The notes beneath the pieces are model-generated. The model searched no databases. It worked only from the letters and a program-made list of their open reading frames with translations, and was not told where the DNA came from. A DNA stretch of 64,000 nt from Athripsodes cinereus (Eukaryota > Arthropoda > Insecta > Trichoptera > Leptoceridae). The first letter of the stretch is position 1. Every line of letters starts with the position of its first letter. Where the stretch lies: NCBI GenBank assembly GCA_947579605.1, contig OX388322.1, positions 2,480,001-2,544,000 of the forward strand, given 5' to 3'. Both the position numbers and the translations under genes were made by a program. Below are positions 9,521-22,079 of the stretch, one piece after another.

Positions 9521-11483
9521 TTACCTCTTCTCTGGACATTCTAAAGCTTTAACATAATTTTTATTGGAACTGTGTATTGTGGAAGAGGATGGTGTCTAAT
9601 CCATCGAAAACCTGGCATATGAAAAGATTGTGTATTTTTTGTACAACTGTTATTATGCGTTTTCAAGACATTATCCAACAAAATCATTCTTCTCTCTCTT
9701 ACACAACCGAGAAAACAGATCTTTATTAGGTACACTGGTGCAATACTCATTGCGACATGTACCTACTACTAAGTAAAAACTTAATAATTACCAAAACACA
9801 AATGTGTCAGAATTGCAGTACAAGAAAACTATCTTTTTGTGTGTATTTTGTTAATGTACAATTGTACATCCCACCTCCTAAGTTCTTTTTTTCCTATAAA
9901 AATAATTACGAATTTCCTGAAAGAACGCAGTCTTTCTTACTTGACAGCAAAAGTTCAATGTTACGCTACGATTCATAACATTTGAATTGCTCTTGAAAAA
10001 AATACAATAATAATTGTGAATGGTTGGCAGCGTACAAACACGAGAAAACAGAAAATGATTTATCCTCTCTGCATTACCCACGCAAATTAAAAGTACTCGA
10101 AGATTATTCTGAGAATATACACGTGCCCACAATATTTTGTTATGTTAATGCACCATGCGCCAATTTTAGAATCCAATAATTAATAAGTTCCACTGTTTTT
10201 TTTATAGGCATTACTCTTGTCCTGTCATTTTTGTCTGAGAACGACGGACGCGCCGGCTAAGTTTCGTTTCGTTCGATGATTCACTTTTCAAATTATTATT
10301 CAAATCAAGTCTGTGTTTCGCGCGCAAGAAATCAAGAACCGCACATTGCATAAAAAGCTAGTGACCACAGATTTAAAAGTTTGTATTCCTTATTTGAAAA
10401 ATAGAATTCAAATTGGGAGAGATGATTGGAATGGAACATAAACAACGAAATATATTTTTCTCAAAATCTATTTAGAACTTATTATATTTAAATGATTTTA
10501 CTTGTTTTTCCGGTTACAAGGTGACTGCATTAATACACAAAACTGATAATTTGTATTATAATTTGGTGTATTGTCCATAACTATATTAAAACAAATTCCC
10601 ATACTTGAATTGTAATTGTAAGTATCCGCGACCTCTGAAAACCGGTACTTCATCATAAAAGAATAAAAGATGCATGCATCTACATATGTAGACTACATTC
10701 TACATACATCCTATAATATAAAATTTGTAGTTTATTGTGTTGGTGCATCATGTGCTGGCACTGCAGTTGCCAACATTTTTATGGTCAACCTTCATGTTAT
10801 TGGAACCTTATAAGGTTTCAATGTTGTTTCCAACACTGTCTCGTTTCATTTCATTTTACAAGCTGTAAAATAAATAATATTTTTATCAGTATCCGTTGTA
10901 TACGGAACATACTAAAAACACACAACTCACTGTTAAACAACAGTTCAAGTTGAATAATCTTTTGTTCTTTCGAATGATTTAAATTCAAAAGTTTCCTTCC
11001 AAATGAAATGCATTTGCTTTTGTGATGTGAGACGGATTGCAACATAAGAAATGCGTGCGAGTTGAAAGGTTGCATTATTAATTATTAGTAATATTTCTTT
11101 GAAATGATTTCCTCGTGTTTTAGTGTCAATAATCGTGTTTTTGATGTGTTTTATGTGTATTTGTTTACTGATTCTTGTATTGAGTTTAATTGCTTCTATT
11201 GAAATAACTTTCATCTATATTATTTTGAAATAGTTCTGTGACATAATAAGTGGCGTTTAAAAAATGTTATCGATAAAATATCTACGTACATACCACAATT
11301 TATGATCAAAATTGATAAGCACATAACAATCATAGATTTATATGTACTAAAGTACGAAGTAATATAATTCTATGATAACAATTTGAATATTCCATTAGAT
11401 TTCCATACCCATTTTGCAACTCAAATTCTTGTGATTCACTAGTTTGTAGAAAATAATAATTGTTTATCTTTTGTTTATTTCAG
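9521..11483. other. 5' flank of calpain exon, possible promoter
   Basis: Mostly AT-rich sequence without coding signal. At about 10220-10340 a CpG-rich patch (CGACGGACGCGCCGGC, later TTTCGCGCGCAAG) stands out from the AT background and could be a promoter or a 5' non-coding exon of the calpain gene. No convincing donor was identified, so this is inference only. Confidence 0.35.
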
Positions 11484-11983
11484 ATACCCACCATTCTAAA
11501 GAAGACTGACTCAGTGCTTTAATATAACAAAATTAACGTTTTAAGACTACTTTTCTAGTCATTCTTATCCTGTAAAAAGCGTGTTCAATCGTGTAGTATA
11601 AAATAATACCTAGTGCGATAAAATATCTAGTGAAAATATATTTTAAAGTTATAATTTAGTTCCAAAAGTTATTGAGTTATAATTAAAACCTTATTCCAAT
11701 CACCATGACATCGCTGTCTCGTTACGCCCGTAATTATGGCCAACACGGTATCGGTTGGCAGAGGATCGTAGATGCGGCGAAGAACGCGAAAAACAACCAG
11801 AGGAGAAGCCTTTACCCTCAACTTCCATCGTCCGATGACACCGAAGTACCATATTCTCCTCTCTATCCAAGTCTCCCTTCTTCTGATGATACGGAAGTTC
11901 TATTGGATGAACCGGAAATCAACGAAGAAACTGGAGAGGTTGTGGAACAAATGATTCAAGCTGTGCATGTTGGAAAAGATGAG
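11484..11983 (+). CDS. Calpain, first coding exon (LYPSLP-type N-terminus) with 5' UTR
   Basis: The exon starts after a TTGTTTATTTCAG acceptor (ending 11483), carries a 5' UTR to 11704 and codes from ATG 11705 to 11983, where GAG is followed by the donor GTGAGT. An in-frame TAA at 11684-11686 supports this start, and CACC precedes the ATG. The 93 residues are hydrophilic and contain a tandem repeat, LYPQLPSSDDTEV then LYPSLPSSDDTEV (about residues 36-48 and 53-65), followed by an acidic stretch. Short Pro-rich LYPSLP heads are known in insect calpain B, where they precede the protease core. The exon ends in phase 0, matching the phase of the core exon at 63295. Function by family: N-terminal, probably disordered regulatory head of a cytosolic calcium-activated cysteine protease. 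The intron that follows is about 51 kb unless small exons were missed. Confidence 0.8.
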
Positions 11984-12311
11984 GTGAGTTATTTTTTCAT
12001 TTTATTCGCTAATTTTATAAATTTGTATAATTTAATGTAATGTGTCTTATATTACATTTCTGTGGTTAGTAGAATGCTTCCAATGATATTCAGGATAAGT
12101 CCATCTTATAAGCAGGTTTTGCTTTCTCATATTCACGCGATTTACATACTTGACGATTTTTCTTATATATTATGAACCCATCTGTGAGAGTCTCATGATC
12201 AAACTATAATAAATTTATAGGACTGCACCGTTTCTCTCAAATAATAATTTTTGGTCAATTTCTACCACAGGTTATCCAGTACGAGAATATATTATATCGA
12301 TATCATAGTTG
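11984..12311. other. Start of the large calpain intron
   Basis: No feature seen other than the GTGAGT donor at its left edge. Confidence 0.5.
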
Positions 12312-12517
12312 TATTTATTATTATTATCTTTCACTGTACTCTGTTACAATATATCATGGGGCATCTAGATATGAGATGGGGAGGGATAAATATTACCTAT
12401 ACTTGTATAATGATTTATTCCTCATCATGGCGAGATGCACCCCCTTGCCCCCATGTTGCCATCTGAGCACTTCTATGATATCTTGTAATGGTATACAGTG
12501 AAAGATAATAATAATAA
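12312..12517. mobile_element. MITE with about 30-bp inverted repeats
   Basis: TTATTATTATTATCTTTCAC on the left is answered by GTGAAAGATAATAATAATAA on the right, and GTACTCTGTTACAATATATCAT-like inner sequence is loosely mirrored. The interior has no coding capacity. Confidence 0.6.
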
Positions 12518-15355
12518 ATACAATAATAGGTATTCATTAATATATATTTTCGAAATGGGTATTACTGCATAATCTATACCTAGTAAAAATTAACCAATTT
12601 TTTTACATCATTCATTATTTCAAACCATGAAATTTGTTTCAATCGTCGAGAAAAAGCTGTTAATGTAAACTACTGGAAACCAAGGAAAATCTACACTGAT
12701 GTATTAATATTATTTTTCCTCGAAGGAAAATATAATGACGATTGTCAGAAGTGAATAAACTTTATTGGTTTGCCGCTTCGATTCTTAGAATCACAATGAA
12801 AATGTTCTTTATTTAAATTGATTGTTTAATCCTACGCCGATTCTGGATTTACATATTTATCCTAAAATATTATTATTTAATGCATTCTGGTCAATATCAC
12901 AAATATAAAGAAGTGAGTTTTTTCGGAGTAGAATATAGGTTTCTTTTAACTCAAAATACATCCACAATCACTTTCGTAAGATGCTTGAGACATTCTGTTT
13001 TATATTGCACCTACTTACTAAAACATGTTAGAGGTTTACGCCAGAAATGTGAAAAAGAATATCAAAAATTAGTTATATACATAAAATAACATTTAGGTAT
13101 ACTTGCGCTGAGTAAATCTGTTGCAAGACTTTCATCTTCAAATTCCTCTGAAAACTGCAAGCAAGACAATTTGAATATATATATCCAACCACTTGTCTAT
13201 GCCTAACGAGGTATATTTTTGGTGTTCCACAAAATATGTACATTATTTTTTTATTCATCCTTTTCTATGTGCATTGATAACAATTCATTTTTTTTATAGA
13301 GAAACTCATTTAAATCAAATATTCATACAATCAATAAAAATACAGAGGGCTAGTTTATTGCTAAGGCGCGATCTATTCCAACTAACCCAATCGTTAGGTG
13401 CATATATGTGTTTAATTTTAATCTAGGCGCCTTCCTATGTAGGTAGGTACCTAAATTGTTGTAGAAATAAGTAAAAAAAGGATAATTTATTATTCATCTT
13501 ATTATTTTAAATGTTAGCGGCGATAATCGTTTAGTTTAGACCGAAGTGAGCGAGATTTAACTACCATAAATAGCAGAGCCATAAATTTTCTTTCAAGGAT
13601 ATCAACAAAATATTCATTTTATGTACTATAGTAGGTAAATGTGTTGCGTATTGGCCTTACATGAATATGTACATAATTATTTAGGTGCTGTGTATCTCAG
13701 ACATACCTAGATGTTCACAATTCACATACCTACCTACCACGAGAACGTACTACAGTATAGAAAAACAAGAATTGCCACTGTTAAACATTTGCGTAATAAT
13801 GTCGCACAATGTGTAATAAATGTTTCGAATGCGATAGTATTCTCGATAATAATAATATCAAACCGAAGAATTTTATAAAAAAATATTAAAATAAAATTCC
13901 ACTATTACTAGTATCACGACATATCTCTTATTTATTTAGAAAATTTCAATGAATTTAAATTACATTGTTAAGCCGGTGAATTTTCTGACGCTGGCCATAT
14001 GTCGTTTGGTATTCTGGCAACATTCCCATCACATTGATAGTTATATTAAAAATGGCGTCCTTCGCCAAGTAGATCTGTCAAGTCCTGCTATAAAATCGGT
14101 ATAATTGCTTGTTTTTCCTTGTTGACCGTGTTAAAAATGTGTATTATCATTCGATAATTGAAGTGATAACAGTTTGTGTCGTTTTATTTGACCTGTCAAT
14201 GAGATATTAGGTAGTTTTGTTGGATAATACTGGGCGTTCCACCTTACAGTGATCGCATCATATCATTATAGGTATTGTAAGTTAGTTAAATCGAAGTATT
14301 TTTATTTTGATCAATGATGTCAGCGTGGGAAATTGTTTGATCACGCCCGGGTATGTTTGTGTACTAATTTATAAAATATTGAATGATTGAAATCTATACC
14401 TTAAAACTACTGGAAAATGTAAAAGTAGGTGTATATTTATATTATAGGTCTATACAATCGTACAATACTAATGTTATTGTGAAAGTTATTTAAGGTCTAT
14501 GAATAGATTGTCGGTGTGTATACAATATACATAAATAATGTTTATTGCCGCTATTTCACAACTCTACTTTATCTCATTGATTTTTGTTTGAATCATAGAA
14601 ATAATTGCATTCTCGCCATATTTTTTTTCTGTCACTTAAAAGTAATTGCCTTATTGTTCTATTTGCCGACTTCAAAATTAACTAAAATTATCACTGAGTG
14701 GCGTGTGAACTGACCTGATTAGCAGGTAGATATTTATTTATTTTAATTGTGATGTGACCTTACACATTTCAACTACGAACTTCAGTATTATTTACGTAAA
14801 ATTGACCTTGAAAACATCTGTAGTTTGTTTTGTACTGGACCCTGTTCAGTGCGTATCCGGGGTTTGAATTTGAAATTGGATCGAAAAAAGGAGAAGTTCA
14901 TGTATACATACATAAAATGTGCCAACTTTTTATTGTATTTCAATTAAATGAAACAAAACACACTGGATGCCAATTTAGAATCGGGTTTTGTTTTTGTTGA
15001 CTATATTTTTAATACTTTTTGCACATAATTAAACTCACACCATCACATCGTTTACTACCTTGCGGGGCAGGCAGAATGATGAAGCTTCCCTTAGTCCTAT
15101 ACTTGCTCACATAATATTATTAAATAATATTAATGTGTATTTTTTTATTTCTACATCCACCTTCATACGGTTATGTGTGTTGCTTTCCTGCACAAATTGT
15201 TCAGCACATTCATCCTAATAGAGGATATTTATGATTTACATTTAGCAATTAAGTTATTGGCAGGCCTTAATTTCCTTTACTAAAAATAAAAATGTTCAAT
15301 AGTATAATTTTCATTCTGTTAATTTTCACATATGATTGTGTATTTAATCAATATG
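12518..15355. other. Intronic non-coding DNA
   Basis: Only spurious short frames. A repeat segment at about 13342-13395 (AGTTTATTGCTAAGGCGC, TTCCAACTAACCCAA) recurs at 36860-36906. A TATAAAA-containing stretch near 14088-14096 was noted but has no downstream exon that I can support. Confidence 0.4.
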
Positions 15356-15395
15356 ATTGCCGAGCGCTTTTGCCTTGCGCCATCTTCAGGGCAAG
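15356..15395 (-). ncRNA. Hammerhead-like motif, probably decayed
   Basis: Minus strand: stem I UUGCC/GGCAA, CUGAAGA box, extra U, a weak stem II, AAAA where GAAA is expected, then stem III and the cleavage dinucleotide (GCGCUC, with loop CG) before GGCAA. The G12 equivalent is changed to A, so activity is doubtful. Geometry of stem III and cleavage site is identical to the complete copy at 7764-7806. Confidence 0.6.
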
Positions 15396-16192
15396 AGTTA
15401 CTTAAAACTAAAGAAAGGAACGAAAATGTTAAAATATATTTGTGTATTAAAATTTGTTATTTTTAGTGTTGTAAATTGAGTTACATGGGAGGTTGCGTAT
15501 GAGAGGTATTTTTTATTTGTCTAACTCAGATATTTCCTGAAACATCTAAAATACGCTGGTCCATTTCATCTACATAATTATATAGGTACTATTGAGAATG
15601 TCCATGCTAATAGGTTTTTTGGTTACGTGTGCCTGCCTACATACCTACATTATTTAACACTTACTCTGTATTTGAGCAATCAATATATCCACATTACATT
15701 GGTAAATAATAACGGAGAACTTAGAATATTAGCACATTTGTGTATTATCTACAGTGTAGATTCTACACATTGAATACGCAGTAGTGTGTCCGCTATAAAA
15801 TATTAAAGTCAAGATCTCCATAACATAACTGAGGGCATAGACTTCTCCATGTCATGAATACGACAAATATAGACGGTTTGATCGAGCTTCTAAAAGCGTG
15901 GACCTATTTTTAGGTATTGCATTCAAACTCTGTTTTAAAATATCAAAAAAAGGTTACAGGGAGGGCATAACTAAAAAAAGGAGAACGGTTGATCACCTTA
16001 TCAATATACTTAGCACGTGTCCGTCTTTATGGATCCGGTTTACATGATTTAGCAATTTTTGGCATTAATTCCATGAGCGGTCGTGTTTCCGTGCACTCTT
16101 TCTCTGCCATGCATACATATATTTTACTCTATCCTCATTCATTTTTATTTTATTATTGTAGGAATAAGCACATATACGCAAACATAACATGT
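15396..16192. other. Intronic non-coding DNA
   Basis: The first 100 bases may be the remainder of the Penelope-like 3' region read on the minus strand; beyond that nothing is recognised. Confidence 0.35.
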
Positions 16193-16200
16193 CCCATATG

Positions 16201-17036
16201 TAGAGACCTGAATTTTTCGCATTTGCGATAAACCCGACTTTATTCGCGAATTTCGCTCTTTTTTCGCGAATAACGCGAATTTTGACGTTTTTGGAAAATA
16301 ACACCGATTTTTGTCGTTTTTACAAAAAATAAGTTGTGATTAAATAAAAATATCAAAGAATACAAAATAACCAACTGCTTTTTTAAACAAAAAAAAACAT
16401 TGACATGCAAATTTCTGCGGGTGAAGTCAACATAGCCAAGGCATTGGATATAGTTAAATTGGAGAATTTAGAATTTGTAAAAAAAATAAATAAAGCAATA
16501 TGGATGCCTTGTTCTAATGTGGACTCAGAAAGATTTTTATCTTCATATAATAGCGTTTTATCGGACCGAAGGACAAACCTTAAAGAAAACAATTTGGCTA
16601 CAATGGCTATTTTTAATTTTGAAAAAAATTTAAATTTGATGCAATAAATTGTATTGTTTTTATATATATAAATAAATAAATGTGTTTGAAATATAAAGGA
16701 TTGAGGATGACAACGTTCTATTTGTTTGTAATTATTCAAACAATTTAATTTAATTATATAAATTATTTAAGTAGATATATTATCTTTTATAATGCAAATA
16801 GAACTTGCAATTCTAAATTCTGTGTTGATTTCTTTTAATTTGCATTTCTTTTTAGAAAATAACATCGGTTTCCTTAAAATAACATCACTTTACTTAAAAA
16901 AAATAACACCGCTTTCACAAAAAAATAACACCGATTTCTTAAAAATAACACCGCTTTCTTAAAAAAATAACACCACTTTTCTTAAAAAATAACACCGCTT
17001 TTCTTAAAAAATAACACCGATAAATTCAGGTCTCTA
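16201..17036 (+). mobile_element. Non-autonomous hAT transposon with 8-bp target duplication
   Basis: Perfect inverted termini TAGAGACCTGAATTT and AAATTCAGGTCTCTA are flanked by an exact 8-bp duplication CCCATATG (16193-16200 and 17037-17044), diagnostic of hAT transposition. Length 836 bp. The right subterminal region (about 16855-17020) is a run of imperfect AAAAATAACACCGCTTT repeats, and the left has TTCGCGAA-type repeats; such subterminal repeats are typical transposase-binding sites. The interior keeps the end of a transposase gene (listed separately), so this is an internal-deletion derivative. Confidence 0.92.
16405..16647 (+). pseudogene. hAT transposase C-terminal dimerisation region
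   Basis: This 80-codon frame ends with WMPCSNVDSERFLSSYNSVL followed by DRRTNLKENNL, matching the C-terminal dimerisation domain of hAT transposases (the P.S...SER.FS.....R..L...N pattern). The zinc-finger BED domain and catalytic DDE residues are absent. The Met is internal to the ancestral protein. The frame lies inside the hAT element 16201-17036 on its plus strand. Confidence 0.85.
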
Positions 17037-17044
17037 CCCATATG

Positions 17045-18236
17045 TAAGTTATTTCGGGATTGTGTCGTATTCCATGTATTTAACTATACATTTTTATTGT
17101 ATAGCGAATGTGTCTATTGAGATTTCTTTAACATGATCCACGTGTCCATTCTTGTAGCGTTAGTAATATGTAAAAATAACTTCAATATATCCATAAATAT
17201 CTAATTATTATGTCTAGAAAGTATGTCAATAGGTTCAGTCTAACTAACTTCAAGGGACCGTTGAAAAACACGGAATTATGGGGTGAAAGAAATTTGTCTC
17301 GCTTCTTCTATAAAACAAATAGAGATGTCTCTATATGGATTCTATTCCTAAATGAAGGGTTCACATGCAAAGGCGCATCGACCCTAGAACATTGAAACTG
17401 AGAAAACAACACCTTTTTTCTAGTTAAAGTCGTGAAGTGTTTGTAATACTAAATCAGTTTTTTACATTGATATACTTGAGGATGGATGCGCCTTAGAGAT
17501 GGATACTGTATTAAACGGCGTAGATCATCCGACATATTATTAGGTACATACATGGAGGAGGATTTTCATTGTATCGGTTAAACTACAGTGTGCCCAGCGA
17601 AAATACGAAAATTTCTGTATTTACAGTTACATATTTTTGGAAAATGGATCAATGTGCTTTTGCATGTGAACCCCTCAAATTCCAGTCACTCGTTGAGGTT
17701 GATGTATGTATTGATGTATGTACTTAGAAACATGAATTTTTCAAATTAGAAAAAGAGAAAAGAGAGATTTGGCGAGGTTTCGCGCTTGTCGTAAAATTTC
17801 ATAACACTGTATTACGCAGTGTTAAAAAAAACTCATTACAGTTGACTTGTATATTTACCGATGACGATAGAATGGACATATTGATACCTGCAGAATATTC
17901 TTGTATCCACATAATATTATCTAATTATGTCGTGAATCACGTATTACATTTCCGTCTTTTAGGGGGGGGGGGGACGACATTTGGGAATCAAAACATAGTT
18001 AAGTATCTATATAATATGCGTCATTAATGGCAGTTACACACTTTAAGACGATTTTCGGTAATTATCTTTATAATAATGATATTATAGTAATTACAAAATT
18101 TTGTAAAATATTATGTCTATGATTTTGACACAATGACACATTGTATGATTCAATCTACCTACCTATTCTTTTCTTTTGTCTATGATGTACCTCTGACAAT
18201 GCGCGTACCAATTTTATTCCTATAAAATCTTTTTAA
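17045..18236. other. Intronic non-coding DNA with a G12 run
   Basis: No gene seen. A homopolymer of 12 G lies at 17962-17973, unusual in this AT-rich context. Confidence 0.45.
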
Positions 18237-18726
18237 AGAAGCATTCATATTGTTTCACTTTGGATGATCATCCAGAGTGTCAGGGTCAAACCTGTTCATC
18301 GAAAATAAACACGTCTGTTCACACTTGTTCATCCTATGCTTTCACTGCCATGTCAACACTCACGATCATGTTGTATGCAGTTTGACATATTTTCGTAAAA
18401 AAATAATAAAAAATTTAAAAAAAGTAAATACAACGCTTATTAAAAATTAAAACAAACTTATATAACTGTCGACAGTATGATAATTTTTTTATTTTTTTAT
18501 TTTTATATATTTATTTATTTATTCATAGAAAATAAGACAAATAATTAAGTCGAAACTTGTATACGGTCGTTTCAGTGAAAGGACCTTTTATCAAAATTAT
18601 GTTGGGTAGTAATCGCTTTAATCCGTCATCGCTAGTGATCACTATTGATGAAACGCTTGTTCACACCTTTTCATTTTGGAGGATCATCCAGAATGATCAC
18701 TGAAAGTGAAGAAATGTGAACGCCCC
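18237..18726. mobile_element. TTAA-flanked MITE, copy 1
   Basis: Flanked by TTAA at 18233-18236 and 18727-18730. Imperfect inverted ends both contain a GC.TTCA.ATT segment followed by a TTTGGATGATCATCC or GGAGGATCATCC segment. Interior has no coding capacity and includes a T- and A-rich core near 18390-18560. A second copy in the opposite orientation is at 27709-28131. TTAA suggests a piggyBac-type mover, but that is inference. Confidence 0.75.
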
Positions 18727-18944
18727 TTAAGGTTTCAACGTTTACGCTGAATGAGATCGGATATTAGGAATGTTTATGTTATGATTAGTAGACACCTATG
18801 TCATAGTAATTACAGGTATGCCACACCTGTATGTAGACTCGGAATATTATGTTAATCAATACCGTGTATACACTTACCTACCAGATAGGAATGGGTTGTG
18901 TTAGAACATTCATTTAGCGAACGTCATTTGTATATTATGATGTA

Positions 18945-19275
18945 TGTTGTACAGGCGAATGAGCGGATGCGACAGGATTATTGTGTATAGAATGTGTGTG
19001 GAGCAAATGAATGACAAAAATGTGTATTATATCTAAAAGACGGGGGTGAGAAAACGCGAACATCCCAGAACTACGTGGTTGCAACTCGTGAATCAAATTC
19101 TCATGGATGGCCGCGTGTTGAGTATGAGAGTGCATCGACGTGCATGTAATTAATTATGAGAAATTGCATGAATGTGGAAGAGGCGAAAGAAGTATAATTA
19201 TAATGATAGGATAATATGGGGGTCCGTTTGCTCTGTCTACCCCACTAAATACGGCGTGATGGTATAGTTAGATAT
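18945..19275 (+). mobile_element. LINE 3' end, decayed
   Basis: Same family as 2555-2935: a GAATGAGCGGATGCGACAGG block, a TATATCTAAAAGACGGGGGTG block, and a TCTGTCTACCCCACTAAATA end followed by GGCGTGATGGTATAG. Frames are broken. Confidence 0.75.
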
Positions 19276-20237
19276 AGATGTTCTATAAGCTTTTTAGTAT
19301 GAGGTTAGTACGTGTATATGAAATCAATAACATTATTTCATAGGGCAACACTATTATACTAATGTTGTAATCTTAGATACTATTCGTAAACGATTACAAT
19401 TTTAAATGTTTTTGTAATCACTAACAAAGAATAGCCAAGACAGAGATGATCGGCCCACATGAATCTTACTACAATATATATAATTTGTAGGTATAGTATG
19501 AAGTATAATATGTTAACATAGGTAATCGTTTGTTTGACATTGGAAGACGAGTAAATATTAATTTATATAGTACAATCACCTATTAGATAATAATTATATA
19601 AATACTGCTAACTTTACATCAGATTCTGCTGTTTTGAAGTCTGAGTTTTAAACTTACGATTGTTGACCATATAAAGCTGCCGAAATGGAATTATTGATTT
19701 GTAGTAAACCCTTCATCTTTTTCTGTGTAAGTGTCCTCGATTTAAAGAATGCTGACCTGATTATTGTTTTTTTTTTTTGCAATGAACCAAATATCGTATT
19801 TTTTGCCCGTTATGACATTATTTTTAAAAAATGGTTTCTTTGTATTAAAACGGGTATAAATTAAGATTTGGTTTAGTCCTATATAAGGGATTAGGATGAT
19901 TGTAAAAGTGTGACTGGAATGGGGTCAAAAGTCTCATGATTTGGCAACGTCATTCTTGGTGAATAAATAATTGTGGTACATGCATCATCACTCACAAAGA
20001 CAAATACATGATCATTTTATGTTTACCACCTCAGTACAGTGGGCGAATACACCTCACGTTACAACACTACACGTTTGCAAAGTAATTATTTGTCTGTGTA
20101 TGTTTATCTTGTATTTTATACTCCCGCGAACCTTTTTTTTTTCATTTATTTAAAGTTGCAAGAAAAGAAACTTTGGGCTATTAGATAATTCTAATAAACA
20201 AACAAAGGCAACTATTTATATTTCTTCATTCGTTTAT
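19276..20237. other. Intronic non-coding DNA
   Basis: No gene or assignable repeat. Confidence 0.4.
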
Positions 20238-20345
20238 ATCATCACGGCATCTCCCACAAGTAGGTTAGCCAGCAGATTAACCTCATGTGAAAACATGTTA
20301 GTAAGACATTCTGGATGGGTGGCACCAATACCTCATCACTGAACA
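20238..20345 (-). repeat. Short interspersed repeat (GGGATATGCCGTGA family), 3' half
   Basis: Reverse copy beginning ATCACGGCATCTCCCACAAG and running through GTAAGACATTCTGGATGGGT and CCTCATCACTGAA. Confidence 0.7.
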
Positions 20346-20850
20346 TTATATTTATAAGGCGTATATCACAGCTCGGAGTATAGCGATTTTTTTAAAAATA
20401 TTTATAGGTATGATTCCGTTTGAAGAATACTTAAGAAGTATTTATTTATTTATTTATTTATACATCCACGGCAGCCTTTTACATGTTAAAATATAAAACA
20501 AAAACAAAACATAATTCTCATTTACAACACAGTTAGAACAGAACAACAACTGGCGAAGAACAAATACATACAATTGGAAATCAGACTGTAACAATCATAA
20601 AATTAGTCGAAAATTATTGATTAAATCCTTGTTGATTGTATGTTTTTTTTAAAAATATTTTTTACGCAGCACGCCTCGATACAGGGCAACCTAGTGAGGC
20701 TGCTGTAACTTATTTGTAGCCAATTGGTGATATTGGCTCAACGTTTGTACATTGATATTGATTGAATAAAGTATTTATTATTTTATTTTATATTTGTGCT
20801 TTTTAGTTCGTATAGTAGTGAGTGGAGTAATAGCATATTGTAATTTCTAT
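20346..20850. other. Intronic non-coding DNA with LINE-like 3' tails
   Basis: A TATTTATTTATTTATTTATA tract at about 20440-20461 followed by a CGGCAGCCTTTTACATG segment resembles a reversed retrotransposon tail. A segment around 20670-20780 (CACGCCTCGATACAGGGCAA, later TTGAATAAAGTATTTATT) may be another 3' end. Neither could be assigned. Confidence 0.35.
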
Positions 20851-20945
20851 TTTAAATGTTTTTAGTATTCTGCAATGCACATCCGATTAATTAAGTAACG
20901 GATGTGCACTGTAGAATACTAAAAACATTCAAAATGTCTCGTTAC
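20851..20945. repeat. About 90-bp palindrome
   Basis: TTTTTAGTATTCTGCAATGC, then ACATCCG in the left arm are answered by CGGATGTGCACTGTAGAATA and CTAAAAA in the right, around a short ATTAATTAAGTA loop. Likely a miniature foldback element. Confidence 0.7.
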
Positions 20946-21779
20946 TGCTACATAGTTAATCCTTCTAAAATAAATGATATTGTAATTTCTAATTGTATTA
21001 AATCTATAACTTTATTTATTATCTCAATTTAACGATGATGTTTGCCCCCTATTACAAGCATCGTTATTATTTTGTCTCTTATATATACGCGGGTTTGTGT
21101 AGGTATAGCTGGCGTACATCGTATTTTTTGTAGACAACCAATACAATCTCAATAGTTCTGAAATGATATGGAAACTCCAAAATTGCTTTTACACAAGAAG
21201 CCGATTTTGCATTTTCACTGTTATATTTTTTTTATGAATTTACACGCTGTTAAGTCGATAAAATTTGATTCGTCCAGACAATTGTACCATTTTGTATGAG
21301 ACATACTTAATAATATGAACACACCTTTTCTACCTGTACGTACATTAAATATCATATGCACAATGCAGTCACCGAGCAGGTTATACTTACACGTATAATT
21401 GATGTAATATTCATAATAAATTATTAATTTTCATACCATTGCAATGATCAATCCTATCTCGTATTTCATTACATAGTACATTATGTTAGTTTCACTGTCG
21501 AGTACTGTATGGTGTGTTTGTAATGTACCAACATAATATCCAGTTTGATTCGAATTAATACATTGATAGGTAGGTACACAACATTATTTTCCCCTATGAT
21601 ACTTACAAAATTAGTCAGAGATTTTTCATCTATGTATGAGTATATACGTAGTTTAGTCCTTAATTCATAATATATAGCTATGCCGTGTCCATTTTTAGTT
21701 GATTATGTTTATCTAGGTCTGATAGTTCACAGGCTGCACCATTTATGGGAGATATTGTGAGTGTATAGTAGTTATCTAC
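20946..21779. other. Intronic non-coding DNA
   Basis: Nothing recognised except a short tail fragment of the GGGATATGCCGTGA family near 21730-21765. Confidence 0.4.
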
Positions 21780-22079
21780 AGAGATGTGAAATAAAAGTAC
21801 TTAAAATACAAGTACAAATTACTTATTTTCATTTTGTATTTCAAATACCTTTTCGTAAAAAGTATTTTATTTGAAATACTATTTTGGAGTATTTTGTATT
21901 TTACACAGAATACCTGTTTATTTGTTTGAAACAAAATTCTGCAATTAATCAATATGCGCGTATGCAAGCTTTTTTTGTCAATTGGTTGAATTACGAATAC
22001 AACGTTTCCATTAGAGTACTCCATATTTGAGATATAGGTACACACATAATAATGATGATTGAACAAATTATACATGACG

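Noticed and set aside
14040..14110. TATAAAA-containing patch with an ATGGCG start
   Set aside because: The ATGGCG frame closes after seven codons and no downstream exon could be linked.
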